From the NCBI GenBank assembly GCA_035610835.1, contig CM069447.1, positions 64,761,060-64,825,059 of the forward strand: a stretch of DNA of 64,000 nucleotides. The letters run 5' to 3'. The notes under the pieces were generated by a model. It worked only from the letters and a program-made list of their open reading frames with translations. It was not told the DNA's origin and searched no databases. Position numbers and translations under genes: made by a program. The stretch comes from Ophiura sarsii. Taxonomy: Eukaryota; Echinodermata; Ophiuroidea; Amphilepidida; Ophiuridae. Positions 44,396-57,457 of the stretch are shown one piece after another; positions within the stretch are counted from its first letter, which is position 1; each line of letters begins with the position of its first letter.

Positions 44396-44769
44396 CCTGG
44401 TAGCACATACATGTACAGGATATATTGGGGACATGTACAGGATATATTGTTGAGATAAATTCGTTATCGCCTGTTCGGCCTCCGGCCTCATGTGATATGG
44501 CACCCAACCATAGGTATCTTCCCGTATTGCGTTATCAAACAGTGGATAACTAATATTCCCCTCATTGCACAGTTATTGGTGGGTTCATGTTTAATCTAAA
44601 AAATACCACAGAAACGCACCTGAAAACAAATGTATATTTAAATAATGGATAACCAGAAGTTTGCGTAACCACGTTACATGTTTTTGTCTGTACATTTTAT
44701 TTGCCTTTGGCTCGAAATATCTTCTTTTTCTGATTCGTGTTCTTAGGATGCACAATAAGATATTTAACA

Positions 44770-45010
44770 CTTTCCACGCAGCAGGCGTATGTAGAAGACA
44801 TTCCAAAATTTAACAAAATGTTTCCAACATTTCACAATAACTAGATGTCATTACCATAGTTGGAATCACCATGAGAATTGCATTGAAATAAGTACAAACA
44901 TGCCTAGTATTGGCTCACTCAGTAATCCTTGAGATAGACTTTGAATGTTGGGAACATTTTCTGAAAAATCTGTTTTGTATATTGGTAAAACTAATACGAG
45001 CCGCATGGAA
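44770..45010. repeat. Dispersed repeat, inverted relative of 53,270-53,450
   Basis: AACACTTTCCACGCAGCAGG, GACATTCCAAAA, CACCATGAGAA and AAGTACAAACATGCCTAGTA match the other copy in reverse complement. That copy is part of the TIR element at 53,089. Confidence 0.75.
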
Positions 45011-46290
45011 AGTGTTATGTTGTGAATCTAAATATTCCAACATTGATGAAATAAAAATAGTCAGGGAGCAATGGATAGCTATATGAACGTATTCTTCCCA
45101 TCGCTGTCGTACAGGAAGTACAACAATCCCCGATATTTTATGTCACAATGACGTAACAAAGAAACGTATGCACAGCAAAAATCAGCTCCAAAACCAGAAA
45201 TAACCGTTTTCAGGGCATACAGCTCTAACATACTCCATTTGTTTTAGTGTGTAAATGTAAATGACTCTCCTAACTTAGTCTCATGTCCATAATACCAGGG
45301 TAGTTTAGTCGGTAGCTGAAACTCCAAAAATGTATTTACGCGCGTAAAAACAGCATTACCCTCAACCAATTTAATACTATTTGTACACATGGTGTCATAC
45401 AAACGATGCTGACACACTCTGAGTTGACAGTATCCAAATAACGGGTGATTGATATACGAGTGTGAAACTTAATAGTTAATTATTTTGTTAAAATATTAAT
45501 TGAGACAGGATAGGATGACAAAAAGGAGTTAAATAAGGTTGTGCGCATGAGCGATCGTCTGCTTGCGGCAACGACGCGCGGCTACATCCCGACCTTCTTA
45601 ATAAATGCATTAAATCCCTCGTGCTGATTACATTTTCGTATTAATACAGTATTAGACGTTAATTTTCGGAGGAAATACCACCCTACAATACCTGGAACAA
45701 TCAATATCAATTGTGAAGTTGCAATTTGTTTTCACTCTCATATCTTTTGGACCAGAGGGAAATTATTGGCTTTTTGTGGCCTCTAGTGTATGAGTAGCGA
45801 CCATATACTAAAAAAAACACGTGTAAGATTATAGTACCCCAGCGGGCACTCAACCATATTTCAACGTTGAAATATGGTTGCGTTGTTAAACAACACGATT
45901 TCAACATCTTTTCAACTACATTATGTGCTTTGTTGAAGTAACGTTGAAAATTGACATTGATTCGACGTTGTCGAATGGACTTGTAAAAATCAAAGTTTCC
46001 AAAAATCAGTCTGGAGCTAATTTGCATATTTTACTTGGCAGAGTAAATTGTGCAAATCGCTCATTAGCATACATACAATGGTACACAAATTAGTACTGGT
46101 GATCGTTTGTACCATTTCAATTATGCTAATGAGCTAATTTGCACCTTTTATTCATTTAAACCTATTATTGTATTTGAATTAAGTCGATGCATTAATTTAA
46201 CACTATGGAATGTATATTGATATACACTTTTATATGTACTTGTATATGCATATTTTCGCACTGATTTAAAAAAGGTGATTGCTCACTAAA

Positions 46291-46597
46291 GGGGCTGTGC
46301 ATCGTAAAACTGCCGTAAAAATGGTGATTTTCACGATTTTGGAGGTAAACAAATCACGTTTTTTAGCACCTTTTGGTCTATAATTTAAAAAAATAATAAA
46401 GATTTATCTTTTCCAAACCTAAAATGGGTCAAAAAGCGTGTTTTTTATAATTTTCTCCAAAATGGTCAATTTCATGATCATAGTTGGATTCATTGAACCC
46501 TTTCCTGCAAAAAAATGTATACTTTTATCTAGATTAAATGAATAATGAAGAAGTTACGGCAGTTTTACGGAAGCTATACGAAGGTGCATATCCCCCC
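46291..46597. mobile_element. TTAA MITE, copy 2
   Basis: GGGGCTGTGCATCGTAAAAC at the left and CAGTTTTACGG to CATATCCCCCC at the right resemble the ends of the element at 10,735. The middle shares AACCTAAAATGGGTCAAAAA and TAATTTTCTCCAAAATGGTC. Confidence 0.75.
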
Positions 46598-46656
46598 TTA
46601 ACAGATGCATATACATTGTGCAAGAACATAAACATCCAAGAGTCAATGCCCTAGCA

Positions 46657-46681
46657 GCCCCCCCCCCCCCCCCCCCCCCCC
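46657..46681. repeat. Poly-C tract
   Basis: A run of about 25 C inside copy B of the CAACGTTG element. Confidence 0.95.
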
Positions 46682-47254
46682 CACCTCCACCCTCCCCACC
46701 ATCCCATGGTTGCCAAGCGATACAAAAGCTTCAGAAAGTATATTTTTAGGAAGAAATCAACACATTTTCTGTTGAATTTAACATCGTATTTCAACGTTGA
46801 TTCTATGTTGAATTATCGGTAAATAGTTGAAATTTGGTTGGTATATAAAGCAAATTTTAACTTCGTAACCAAAATTCAACATTGAATCAACGTTGAAATA
46901 TGACGTTGAATCAACGTTGAAATCTATGGTTGGTACAAACTTTCAACAAATTCAACTGTTAATTCAACGAAATTTCAACGTTGATAATCAACGTTGATAC
47001 AACGTTGTTACAACGTCATTTTACAACGTGTGAGATGCATCTTAAACGAAGAATAAAAGTGAACCGACAAGGACTTTACTACCATGCTGTCAATAATTGA
47101 CGCAGAGTCAGAATCGGCGCGAAAAATCGAGCTCGATAATCTGCAGTGCTATTCTCAACCGACTACTGGTTGGACAACCTAGCGGGACATTTTGGTTGTC
47201 CGTATTGTATGTGTTTATTTGATTTAACTTAGTAGTCTACACCCAATGCGATTA

Positions 47255-47560
47255 AAACGTGAAAAGGTCGTTGACCTTTGCATATGGGGTCAACATTTAA
47301 ACTTGCTCCGATTTTGAAAAACAATATCTCATATTGTTCGTATGATCACAAGGATTCCAGATTTTTTTTTTTACCACCGGGAATTTTGTGTACCTTTTGA
47401 CCCCTTTATAAGGTACAACAGCACTCTAGGTGGTAAAAACTGTCATTTCTGGAATCCTTGCAATCAGACGAACAACTTGAGATATCATTTTTCAATATGA
47501 GAGCAAGTTTAAATTTTGACCCCATATGCAAAGGTATGGTTTTTTTAATGTTTTACCTGA
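47255..47560. mobile_element. Foldback MITE (about 300 bp)
   Basis: TTGCATATGGGGTCAACATT, then AACTTGCTC, ATATCTCA and AAGGATTCCAG at the left are matched in reverse complement at the right (CTGGAATCCTTG to AATTTTGACCCCATATGCAA). The loop holds TACCACCGGG and its partner CTAGGTGGTA. Confidence 0.75.
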
Positions 47561-47925
47561 TAACTCGTTAACCAAGCATCGGAAGTAGAGCAAACTATAC
47601 TTTTTTGGAATCCTTGTGCTCAGCCTAACAATTTGGTATACTTCTTAGCTTAATTGAAGCCATTTTGGAATTTGCGCTATAAAAGAACGTTCCCGTCACT
47701 TTTCAGAGGTGCATGGGAGCTCAGTTTCTTTTAAAATGGTTCTTGTTGACAAATTCACTAAGAAACTAAGGTATCAAAAAATTGGTCACGGAATCCAAGA
47801 TAATGACTCTACTATTAAAGCAATAGGTTGTGAAACCTGCCTATTCAGTGACCTTGTAATATTTGATACAATGCCCACCAATTTATATTCTTCACGGTTT
47901 TTGCGCATATAGAATACTATATTTT

Positions 47926-48136
47926 CAGTGGCGTAGCTCAAGGGGGGGGGGGGGGGGGGGCAAGGGGGGGGGGGGAATGCTTTTTGACCTCAACCCCCCA
48001 CCCCCTCCCCCCCCCCCCCCCCCCACCCCCACTTACGTGAAATTCACGAGGTGAGTGACTAGAATTTTTTTGGGGGCAACCTTTTACGAACATTTTAGAA
48101 ATCTTGCCCCTGAAAAAAATCCTAGCTACGCCACTG
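47926..48136. mobile_element. hAT-like MITE carrying poly-G and poly-C tracts
   Basis: CAGTGGCGTAGCT at the left and its reverse complement AGCTACGCCACTG at the right bound 211 bases containing a G run (47,941-47,975) and a C run (48,001-48,024) separated by a short T-rich spacer, so the whole element can fold back. The CAGTGGCGTAGC end is typical of non-autonomous hAT elements. Confidence 0.7.
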
Positions 48137-48529
48137 TATGTTCAATACGTTGTACGTCTGTGTTGAAATATTTCAATTGGAAAGGTCGTTGATTGATATA
48201 GGTAGAATGAGGGGAAATCCCTTTAGTATGCAGCGGTTTAATTACCTACATACTTCATTATCAAAAAACTACTAAAAAAAACTACTAATATTAAATTAGG
48301 CAAATTATTTTAATTTATTTGAAATCCACATTCAAGTCTAACTTGGATTGATGTTCACGGTAAGGCTACGGGAAAATAACCCAGTTGTACGGGCCCGACC
48401 GACCAAAATTTGTGGATTTCCCAAAAATCATTGTTTTGTGTTTTGTTGGTTGCCCGCCGGACAACTGCAACATTAAATGATGGTTGCCCGGTGCTAATTT
48501 TGGTTGTCGCCCGTGTTTCATACATTGTA

Positions 48530-50440
48530 TTGAGTGGCGAGGCTGTTTAACAACGCTAGTTCAGATCTGTTGAACTGGATTACGACACATCATACCTCTC
48601 TCAATTGTAATTCGAACATCGAACATCAATAATCTTGACTATTATTCCGACAAGGAAACTGTAGAGATCTTAGGTTTCTAGTAATTCATGTAATATATAA
48701 ATGCAGAGATGGAAATACCCACATGATTTTCCACCCGGGTTGATTAGGAACTACACACTTTGTGGACATAGAATACTTATGTTCTAACCAAACTTTTATA
48801 AAGATAAATAAATTAGTTGAAAAGTGGTCCTAGCGGGAATCGAACCATGGACCTATGCATTGTAAAGCATGCATGTCAACAACTAGACTAGAGAGGGGTG
48901 AACTGGCCAATTTATGATTTTAATCGTTCTTATTATTACGGAATAAAGCTATACTACTGTTATCAGTACATACACTATTATTAACAGAGCTGCGACTCAC
49001 ATGATCGTCAACTCCTGGGTATTTCCACTACTGCGTATAGATATAGATATGATGGCAATTTGTAGTGTTTTTGTAAGCTCCACAAATATTATGCCGGATA
49101 ATGCCGGTTAGTAAGTGCTGGCTTTTCAGGGGTGAACGGTTTGCATTCTCTGTCAAGTAGTGAAATCGGTAGAACCTGTTTTCAACATTTACACAACCAT
49201 TCACCATGCATGTACTTACGTTTAATTTGAAAACCGAGTTTAAAATCTTGACTGTTATATAGTGCACAAAGAAAATGTTCGTAAGTACAATTTGTTTTTA
49301 TATTCTATTTCGTTTAAACCATAGAATACATTAACAAATCGGTTAGTTTCTCTTCACAAAGCAGTAGATACAAGTAGTCCCCAAAACACAACTTATTGCG
49401 AAGGTGATATGGATTATCCTTACTGCAAATAATGCTATAATGTTAAAGATTCTAGAAACCGGATAATATCAACCTATTATCCATTGCAATTTCTTGTCAT
49501 TGAATTACGCGTGATAGCATAAAAGTATGTTAGAAATAGTTGCTCGTCCCTTTATGGTTGGTAATGTAATAAAAGAAATATTTATTACATTATTACTTAT
49601 TACTTTAAGTTAAAAAATGTAAGATATAAAAACATATTCAAAACATCCCTTTAAATCTTTAGACAATTTATAAAAAATAACTCTAAAGATCTTGCAACAC
49701 TAAATGGATTGATGCAGACAGGTTTGAACCGGTGCTTATCCATTTTTGATATGTGAAATAGATAAGGACTTTCCGGATATTGCCAGTTCATTACTCATAC
49801 AAAAGGATACAAGCAGAGCGAGGGTGAGACTGCACGTGCTCCATAAAATATAGAGTGGCGAAGCTGTGTACAGCGCGCGGTTCCGTCATTACCACTTGAA
49901 CGGGCTTCCCGACACACCTTTGTCAATTACAATTTGAAAATCGAATTAAGAATCTTGATTATATTTTTCCAACAAATAAAATGTAGAGATTCTAAGGTTT
50001 CCAGATATAGAAATGATTGCAATTTGTGGTTTTAAGTGAAACTAGAGCTCCACACCAATATTACGGTGCGGTCATTTTCTTGGTAGGGGGAGGGGGGTCC
50101 CAAAATATAATTCATCGTCTTCATTTGTTATGCCCCCTCCTAAACGAACACGATTATTTGTATGAACCCCCAACACACACATCTTATTGTATACTTATAA
50201 TTAAGGCCTATGTAGTTATGGTTATTGAATATTGGGATAACAGCTGATGCGGAAGGGAAAAAATGAGGATGGATAACAATTTCCTTTTGTTTTACTTTTG
50301 AGTAATATGTCTCATTATCAAGCAGTCAAATCGGTAGAACCTATTTTCGACATTTGCACTTACCGTGTACTCACACCTAATTTGAAGAAAAAAACCACAC
50401 TTTATAGCCTTGACTATTATTGCACAAAAATTCCACGCGA
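48530..50440. repeat. Diverged dispersed repeats within one 1.9-kb stretch
   Basis: GTGGCGAGGCTGTTTAACA, CAATTGTAATTCGAA, AATCTTGACTATTATTCC and TAGAGATCTTAGGTTTC near 48,535-48,690 return near 49,853-50,005. AAATCGGTAGAACCTGTTTT and ACTTACGTTTAATTTGAAAA near 49,160-49,230 return near 50,330-50,380. No open frame is supported. Confidence 0.55.
48824..48898 (-). ncRNA. tRNA-Val-like pseudogene or SINE head
   Basis: On the minus strand there is an A box (TAGTCTAGTTG), a CTTTACA anticodon-loop text as in tRNA-Val(TAC) and a perfect B box (GGTTCGATTCC). The anticodon loop would be eight bases and the acceptor stem does not pair, so it is not a functional tRNA. Confidence 0.5.
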
Positions 50441-50866
50441 TTCTGAGTTTCAATTTTCTTTTTGCCTCAAATCCAATAATAAACGTATGCGATAACCACA
50501 TTTTTCCATCAACATTTTAAATATTTGTATCAGAAGGAAGCGCGATTTTACTTTTACTCCCGCAACACATGATGTCAGCCCAATTAATTTTCTAGTAATT
50601 CTGCAAACCTGAAAACAATCCATTTCAAATGAGGTTACCATTATTGGTAACTCCATTTGGAATATAGCCCAAAATTGCTCTTTAGTTCTAGACTTTAAAA
50701 GTGTACAAAACTTGAGAATTTCACGATCTCAAATCTCAATTTCAACACCATCCTTGAAACTCTATGATTGAATCATTTCGATTTTTTAATGAAGTTCAAT
50801 GACTCGTCGAGAGCTAGACAAATCTAACATTCAATACACTTCTAGAGCTCATTCCATTGTTCATTA

Positions 50867-51085
50867 TCCATTGTTGTTAACGTCGATTATATCTACGAAT
50901 GCACTACCGGAAGTCTCAATCGTGCAAGGTCAACATAATCGCTACACTTTCTAATGTTGACCCATGCATTATCTAAAAGTATTGTCATATAATGCACGTT
51001 GCGAGGGGCAACCGATTATGTTGACCTTGCACGATTGAGACTTCCGGTAGTGCTTTCGTAGATATCGACGTTAACAAACAATGGA
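50867..51085. mobile_element. 219-bp MITE with about 75-bp inverted repeats
   Basis: TCCATTGTTGTTAACGTCGA at the left and its near reverse complement at the right are followed inwards by GCACTACCGGAAGTCTCAAT and GCAAGGTCAACATAATCG, also mirrored. Non-coding. Confidence 0.85.
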
Positions 51086-51948
51086 CATTGATATGACCAA
51101 TAAAGCTGTGGAAATAGAAACAACGATTCATATAGTTAAGGCCGTGTGTCTTGATTTCGCCACCCTTACCGTTGCATGTTCAGATTTTTACATTTTACAC
51201 CATCTGAGATTCGAATTAGCATATCGCAATAACTATTTCTTCTACCCCATAAAAAGTATATATTTTCTGAACGGTAATCTCACAAGGAATCTAAATATGC
51301 TATTGGAATTTAGATAAGACTTAATGGTAACATGTTGTGATTAAGAATGTTCAAAAAATATAGATTTCTTTCATATTTTGATTTAAGCTCAATAATAATT
51401 TTGTACCTATCCCAATCATAATTTTACTGTGCATATTTAAGTTCCTCATGCAATTACCCATCAGAACATAATAGTTGTTAATGGTAAACATGTTGAAATA
51501 TACTATATCGAGAAGTAAATGAGCACAAACGTTTAAATTTCATATTTATTAGAGTTTACAAGTATATTTTTTTTTGGTATGCACCCTATCCTGATTTAAA
51601 CATCATTTCTGAATTCCCCTATTTGAGAGCTTTCCAAAAATGTATAATTTTGCTATCATCGGTTAAATATTTCTTTTGTTATAGTCATGTATGTAAAACC
51701 GATGAATTAGGGCAAGTTCACTGTGTAGCGAATAGGGAAAAAGCCAAGGACAACGCAATCGATTCATGATTACAATTGTTGAACAATAGTTGTCACATTT
51801 GTTGAAACAGATTCTTATAGAATATAAAAAAATCTATAAAATGAAATCAAAATCATTTTTGTACCGTACAGGGATGAGGAGTTATAGTAAATTGAACGTA
51901 GAATTGGGAACATTTTCTATATTTCCCATAGAGATTGCACACAGCGCC

Positions 51949-51985
51949 GCCGCCACCGCCGCCGCCGCCACCGCCACCACCCCTG
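51949..51985. repeat. GCC/ACC trinucleotide repeat
   Basis: A short run of GCC and ACC triplets. It sits in an open frame with no other support. Confidence 0.9.
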
Positions 51986-52827
51986 ACTTTCACAACATAA
52001 TCAATCATATCTCAGCCAAACATTTATAGAAATACCTGATTTATTAACACAATGTAGCTAGATAAATAGGCTTTCACATGACACCTCAACCATAGCTCTA
52101 CCACATTTAGTTGTTGAGTTAATAGAGAGAGATGGATGATTCGTCACCAAAAATGCAACGCCACCACCCTTTTTGGGTGGTGAGTTCAAAACACATGGCC
52201 TTAAGGAGTTCATAACAGGTTAAGATTGATGAATACTAAGGATTAACGCACCAGTTTACTGTTGTCAAGTTGTCAAGTAGTAGTTTACAGGTAGTCGTTC
52301 AATTGCATTTTAATCGGTTAACTTATACGATTAAATTGCACTATGAATGATCATAGCATCTAACACCTCAATGGAATGACAGATTATCAATCCCTTTTAC
52401 AAAATCGTATAAATGACAATGATACGATGTTTTGTGTTCTGTATAATTGTATTTCACACGATTTAAACATAGTACATCAAACTCGAACCATGTTATTTAA
52501 ATACATTAGTTAGGCCAAGTGAAAAACAGAGTAGTTTATCGTCCCTGCGCATCCCTTTTCAGGAATTATGTTATGTAGGCCTATCTTTATTTTCGTTATT
52601 TCTACCATAAATTTTTTCAAAAATATTTGAACAGCTGACATCTTGGCAATAGATTTACATTTAAATCCAATGAGCATTTTAAAGCAGGTTTTGTGTTAAC
52701 CAATCCCCCAAAACTATGAAAATAAAAAGATTTTACAAAGGCCTTGTCCTCCTCAAGTTACACAACCAATCAGGCAATACCATGGTGATTCTGCATTTTG
52801 TTTTTTGTTTTTTTGTTACAAAAGTGC

Positions 52828-52850
52828 CCCCCCCCCCCCCCCCCCCCCCC
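52828..52850. repeat. Poly-C tract
   Basis: A run of about 24 C between AT-rich flanks. Confidence 0.95.
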
Positions 52851-53088
52851 CATCCTCCTTATTTTCAAAAGATAGGACGAGAAACTATTTTTTTTTATTT
52901 GGCCTTATACCATGAGAAAGACATATCTTTATATTAATTCACAAACTGTGCCTAAATTATCGTCATCTTAAAATTCTTAATTTTGAAACAAACAGGTATT
53001 TTATAAACCATCAAAGCAAATGGTATAGGAGCAGTCCCGCAAGCACAATGCTAGACAAATAATTATCGATCCAAAATCATGTAGTGAT

Positions 53089-54085
53089 ACAGGGTGTATC
53101 AAAAAAATAGGACTTTTTCATGGCGCTTTTTTTTTAAACTTTTTCAAAACCACTGGACCATGCCAACTCACCGTCGGTGCAAATCTGAAGAAAATCTGAA
53201 GAAAAAAACACTTTTCACGCAGCTATTTGTTTTACCTTGTACAAAACTAAATTTTCAGAAACCTTTCCCAACTTTCAAGGTCTATCTCAAGGATTACAGA
53301 ACTAATACTAGGCATGTTTGTACTTATTTCAATACATTTCTCATGGTGATTCCATTATGGTGATGAAATTCAATAATTTGGACATTTTTGAAATATTTTG
53401 TGAACTTTTGGAATGTCGTCTGCAGACGCCTGCCGCGTGGAAAGTGTTAAACATACAAACCAAAAAATGACATGGTTTACATTTGAATACTTTGCATTCA
53501 ATAATATTGTAAATCATCTATCTATAAACAATAGCAAATATTAGTTTGGTATTCCCCTTAATTCTGGCATAATAGCTACATAATTCATTAATTTGATGCA
53601 TGAATATTTCTGTGCAATGTTCAATTTTGCTTATTGGTCTCATGAGAAAGCCTCAGCATGTAGGAAAGTTGTGGTAGGAAACATGTCAGTAGTTTGTTTA
53701 TACCACCAATCATTGACAGAGAAGGACATTTATACTTGTGGGATTTGTAAAATCAACTTCAATTTTTACCATACGCATGATAAAAAAATTCAGCATGAGA
53801 AGAATGCAAATAATTTCCCTTTAGCCTATTTAAATATGTAATCATCCCTGTCACTGTTACTCTACTTTATTGTGTGAATTACCATTGAAACATACTACCA
53901 AATTAGGTTGACTTGTCTAGTTAGTCACATTTTCCGTAATTGATGGATTTCCCCCTTTTTTCAGGATTTTAACTTTATAAGTTGTACTTGAAAATGAAAT
54001 CAAATTGGTCATGGATCAGTGGTTTCAATAAGGATTAAATTAATCCTTGCTGAAAGAGAGTCCTGGTTTTTGTTATACACCCTGC
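53089..54085. mobile_element. 1.0-kb TIR element with CAGGGTGTAT ends
   Basis: CAGGGTGTATCAAAAAAATA at the left and the reverse complement of GTTTTTGTTATACACCCTG at the right are imperfect inverted repeats of mariner style. Part of its body is present in inverted orientation at 44,770-45,010. Open frames inside are short and unrecognised. Confidence 0.5.
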
Positions 54086-54477
54086 ATATTCAAATTACAT
54101 TCCTTTACATTACACATAAACAGTTACAGACTATACTGATTTCCATCCGACACTAACATTATAGTAGTATGCAGCAATGTTAAATGTGGCTATATTTAAT
54201 ACACAGTCATAATCAAGTTTCTTTATTAAAATGGTGTGCGTGTGCATTTAATTATGGATCTACTTTATCAGTATTATTACTTTTTAGTTATATGAACGGT
54301 GAAACTGTGGAAAGTGTACTTCTGCTGAAGAGGTACTTGCCCTCCTTGCTGCTGTGGAATAACAACGTTCTGTGGTTGTGGCTAAGCTGCTCTTGGATTC
54401 TCTTGTATGTTGGTAATGGTCATTGATGTGACTTTGGTTCCTGAATTTTAGGTCTTGCTGATGCCGATGACACGGAA

Positions 54478-55150
54478 CTATGCTGTAGATTGTGTTGCTG
54501 ATGCGGTTTTCAAACGTTTTGTCGAGCCTGAAATGGAAATATTTGTGCTATTAAACCCCATATCTTATGACAGTTGTGGCATATTTCGTTAAATTTGAAT
54601 AAAAAATGACACCGGTTCGTTAATGATATACAAAGTTGATCTTTGCAATTTTGAGAGAAAAATTAAAGATACTAGTTCAAATGAACATAAAGTTAAATGT
54701 TTTTGTAAGAGGTAGCATTTATTAGCCGTGTCAACTAAATTAATTTACCTTTTTCCTTTTTCAAGTATTAACTAAACACAACGCTAATAGATATAAATCT
54801 ATCACAGTGAAATTATTGTGTCAATATATTAATCTAGCATTCTAAATACCCCCCACCCCCCAAAAAAACAACCAAACAAACAAAAAACCACCCCGCACCC
54901 ATCAACTAACCAATACACAAACATTAATATACTAACAAACACAAAAAAAAAAAAAAAAAAAATACAACAAACGAACAATCAAACGATTACATTCATGCTC
55001 ACCTTGAATTACATTACATTGGACATATTGGCTTTCTGTTTGGTGCTTGTATTTAAACCTTATACTGATCGGAGTTACTGCGATAACCACCAACTTCTTT
55101 AATGATCTTCTCTGGATGGTACGTCGCCTCGGAAGCATTCTTGTAAACAT
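54478..55150 (-). CDS. Possible two-exon small gene, unrecognised
   Basis: An ATG at 55,150 opens M-F-T-R-M-L-P-R-R-R-T-I-Q-R-R-S-L and runs 49 codons to a strong donor (CAAG then GTGAGC) at 55,003, phase 1. An acceptor (TTCCATTTCAG) at 54,527 in the matching phase leads to a stop after about 16 codons. The region around 54,290-54,530 is richer in GC and is open in another phase for 78 codons, so the exon could be longer with a different partner. Arginine-rich, no domain recognised, speculative. Confidence 0.22.
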
Positions 55151-55154
55151 TCCT

Positions 55155-56180
55155 GTGATGGTTTCTCCTCAAACTGTGTACGGTATAGTAGCCTGACTAG
55201 CCAGCGTCAGCACACAACTTCTCTGTCACGTTGGCGATGGTATTCTCCCCCAACAGGTCTCTTACTGTGCCACACTTGATCGATAATGTTGTTTTTAACT
55301 TTACTACAGTTCGATCTAAAAGCGCATGAGTACTTGTTTTTTACACAAACCTATACTTAATGGATTACATCCGTAAGCCCTACTTAACATGCTTAATACC
55401 AGTTTTATCCGTGGTCATGCATATCCAACTTCTAATTCAAGTTTGTCGATATGTTTTCCACTCGGTCATTGATCCCAGTTTTGACAGCTCACAATCTAAA
55501 TCGTATACAGACTAATTGAAACCCTTCCATGCGTATTCAGCAGTATCTTATGCTACACATCATAAGCGGTGTTTCTAACATACGGAAATTTAACTAATAT
55601 TTTCATTGGAAATGATGTTTTTTAATCTCAATTTTAACATTTAAGAGCAGGTTCTGGTATGCGTCGCGAAGTGTATGATAGATAATTGATTCGCAAACAG
55701 TGCATTCGTCTTGATACGAATGCACAGTAGCTCATCAATTATCCTTATCATAACCTACACAGGTTTCACACATATCATGGGTCTCAACTTGAGACTGACT
55801 CGCTACGCCAGGAGGTTCATCAATAATCACGTGTGTCCAAGATCAGATTAATATTTCAAATGAGTGCCTCCTCTCAATTAGAAGATATTACCTATACTGA
55901 AATGGCACACCGGCCAAAGTCTGCATGAATCTATTATAAAGCAAAATCAAAATAGAAAAATAATATTGCTTTATCATGAAGTGATCAAAAGAGATATCGA
56001 TTACCTGTCAAATATTGATAGATAATGTAACCTTCAAAACATACCGTGATAGTCATGTTATTTTTAGTTCACTGCGTAAACTCTGTCATACAACTGGCTG
56101 TTTATGTAAGCTATAACTAAATAGCAAACATTTCATGAAATTCTCCACACATGAATTTATCATCAGTCCGGTGTAAATGC
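55155..56180. other. Unassigned AT-rich stretch
   Basis: No supported gene. An inverted pair (GATAATTGATTCGCAAACAG-like text against GATGAGC... near 55,680-55,750, with GTGCATTCGTCTTGATACGA in the centre) suggests a small foldback repeat. Confidence 0.35.
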
Positions 56181-56185
56181 GCGAG

Positions 56186-56245
56186 ATATTCTATGGTGTA
56201 GCACTCGTGACTCTCAATATCCCGATTCGTATCTGGGCGTGACCT
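56186..56245 (+). pseudogene. Decayed tRNA-Gln copy
   Basis: The text TATGGTGTAGCACTCGTGAC then TCTCAATATCCCGATTCG parallels the intact tRNA-Gln at 56,610 position by position, but with many changes in the D arm, anticodon stem and acceptor stem. It is in the same orientation about 0.4 kb away. Confidence 0.6.
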
Positions 56246-56609
56246 GGTAGTTAATCTTGTTATTCTTTAACATCTGGATAAAGTATTTTTATCACTTTGC
56301 CTGTAAGATTGAAATGCATTTGTTGATAACTTTTATTAATTAATATTCGCTCTACAATCGACCATATAAATAGCAAAGATGTTCGGAAAAATCCGAGGGA
56401 TAATATCCGATAGTAATATAATAGTTATAATAGTTTCAGATAATATTGACGACATTGATAATAATATCAGAGATTTATAACCAAGACCCAGTGTGCCGCC
56501 ACCATTTTGTTTTCACATGGATCACTTAGTTTAAAACTAAGCTCTTTATAAATTATATTCTAGACTTGGATTATAACTTGATTATCGTATTCAGTATTAT
56601 TGCGTTAGC

Positions 56610-56681
56610 GGTCCCATGGTTTAATGGTTAGCACTCGAGACTCTGAATCTCGAGATCCGAGTTCAAATCTCGGTGGGACCT
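56610..56681 (+). tRNA. tRNA-Gln(CTG)
   Basis: The 72-base sequence folds into a standard cloverleaf: acceptor GGTCCCA with TGGGACC, D arm with A box TGGTTTAATGGTTAG, anticodon stem CGAGA with TCTCG around loop CTCTGAA giving anticodon CTG, and T arm CCGAG with CTCGG around TTCAAAT. The B box is intact and a TTTT terminator begins four bases downstream. It decodes CAG glutamine codons. Confidence 0.96.
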
Positions 56682-57457
56682 CACTTTTAATCTGTGTATT
56701 ATTTATATCTGTAATAATGTTATAACATCAGAGGAATAGTATTGAAAACAACACGATAACTTTTATGTGATTCCTTAAAATGCTTGACAAGTGCATTTGG
56801 GCTTAAAACACGCTCTCCGTATTATAACATCGCTTTACATCCCGTGATTTTGAAACAAACATCTTATTTTTAAATAGCCTTCTAAACCATATAATGTAAA
56901 ATAAATGGGCTGCAAGCACATGATGCGCAGCTGAGATTGGAAAATGTGCAGTTGAAATGTTGGCATACAATACATAAGAGCGGGAGGGTACCAAAGGTAC
57001 CTGCTTTCGGACGACCAAACTAACTCTTTTAAAACCACCGATTGTAAAATGCTATAATAGAAGTTCAAACTAGAAAATCTAAAATATATATGTAGCATTC
57101 CAAAACAGAAAACTTTTTTCAAAATATTTAATAAATTAAATAAAATGAAAAGTAGGCTATGACCGGCAAACACTGTGTCGGGCGTGAACTTGTAAAAATC
57201 AATCATATTATCTTGATGAAAGATATAACAGTTTTAAACCGTAAAAACTGTACTAGAAGTGTATTCATTTACTTCAAGTAATAAATTAGATTTATTCCGT
57301 AAACACTTTTACAGAGCTTAAAAATATATTCAGAACTTAGAACATTAAAGAACGTTAAAAACATTCCCGTGGATGAATCAATGATTATCAGAACTTCCAA
57401 AACTCAGTTCAGTAAAAAGCCGTGTAGCTTTAACGTTGCATTTTTGAGAAAATTGTA

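Larger units (their letters stand above)
45838..47032. mobile_element. CAACGTTG-motif transposon, copy B
   Basis: The left end CCCAGCGGGCACTCAACC and the AACGTTG-rich right end match copy A at 19,104-23,989. The middle has an inverted GCTAATTTGCAT / ATGCAAAT block. A TTAA-type MITE (46,291) and a poly-C tract have been added inside. No transposase frame is visible. Confidence 0.7.

Noticed and set aside
53593..53841. Possible zinc-finger-like text (C-G-I-C ... H-x3-H)
   Set aside because: Spacing does not fit a C2H2 finger, and the frame lies inside a non-autonomous TIR element.
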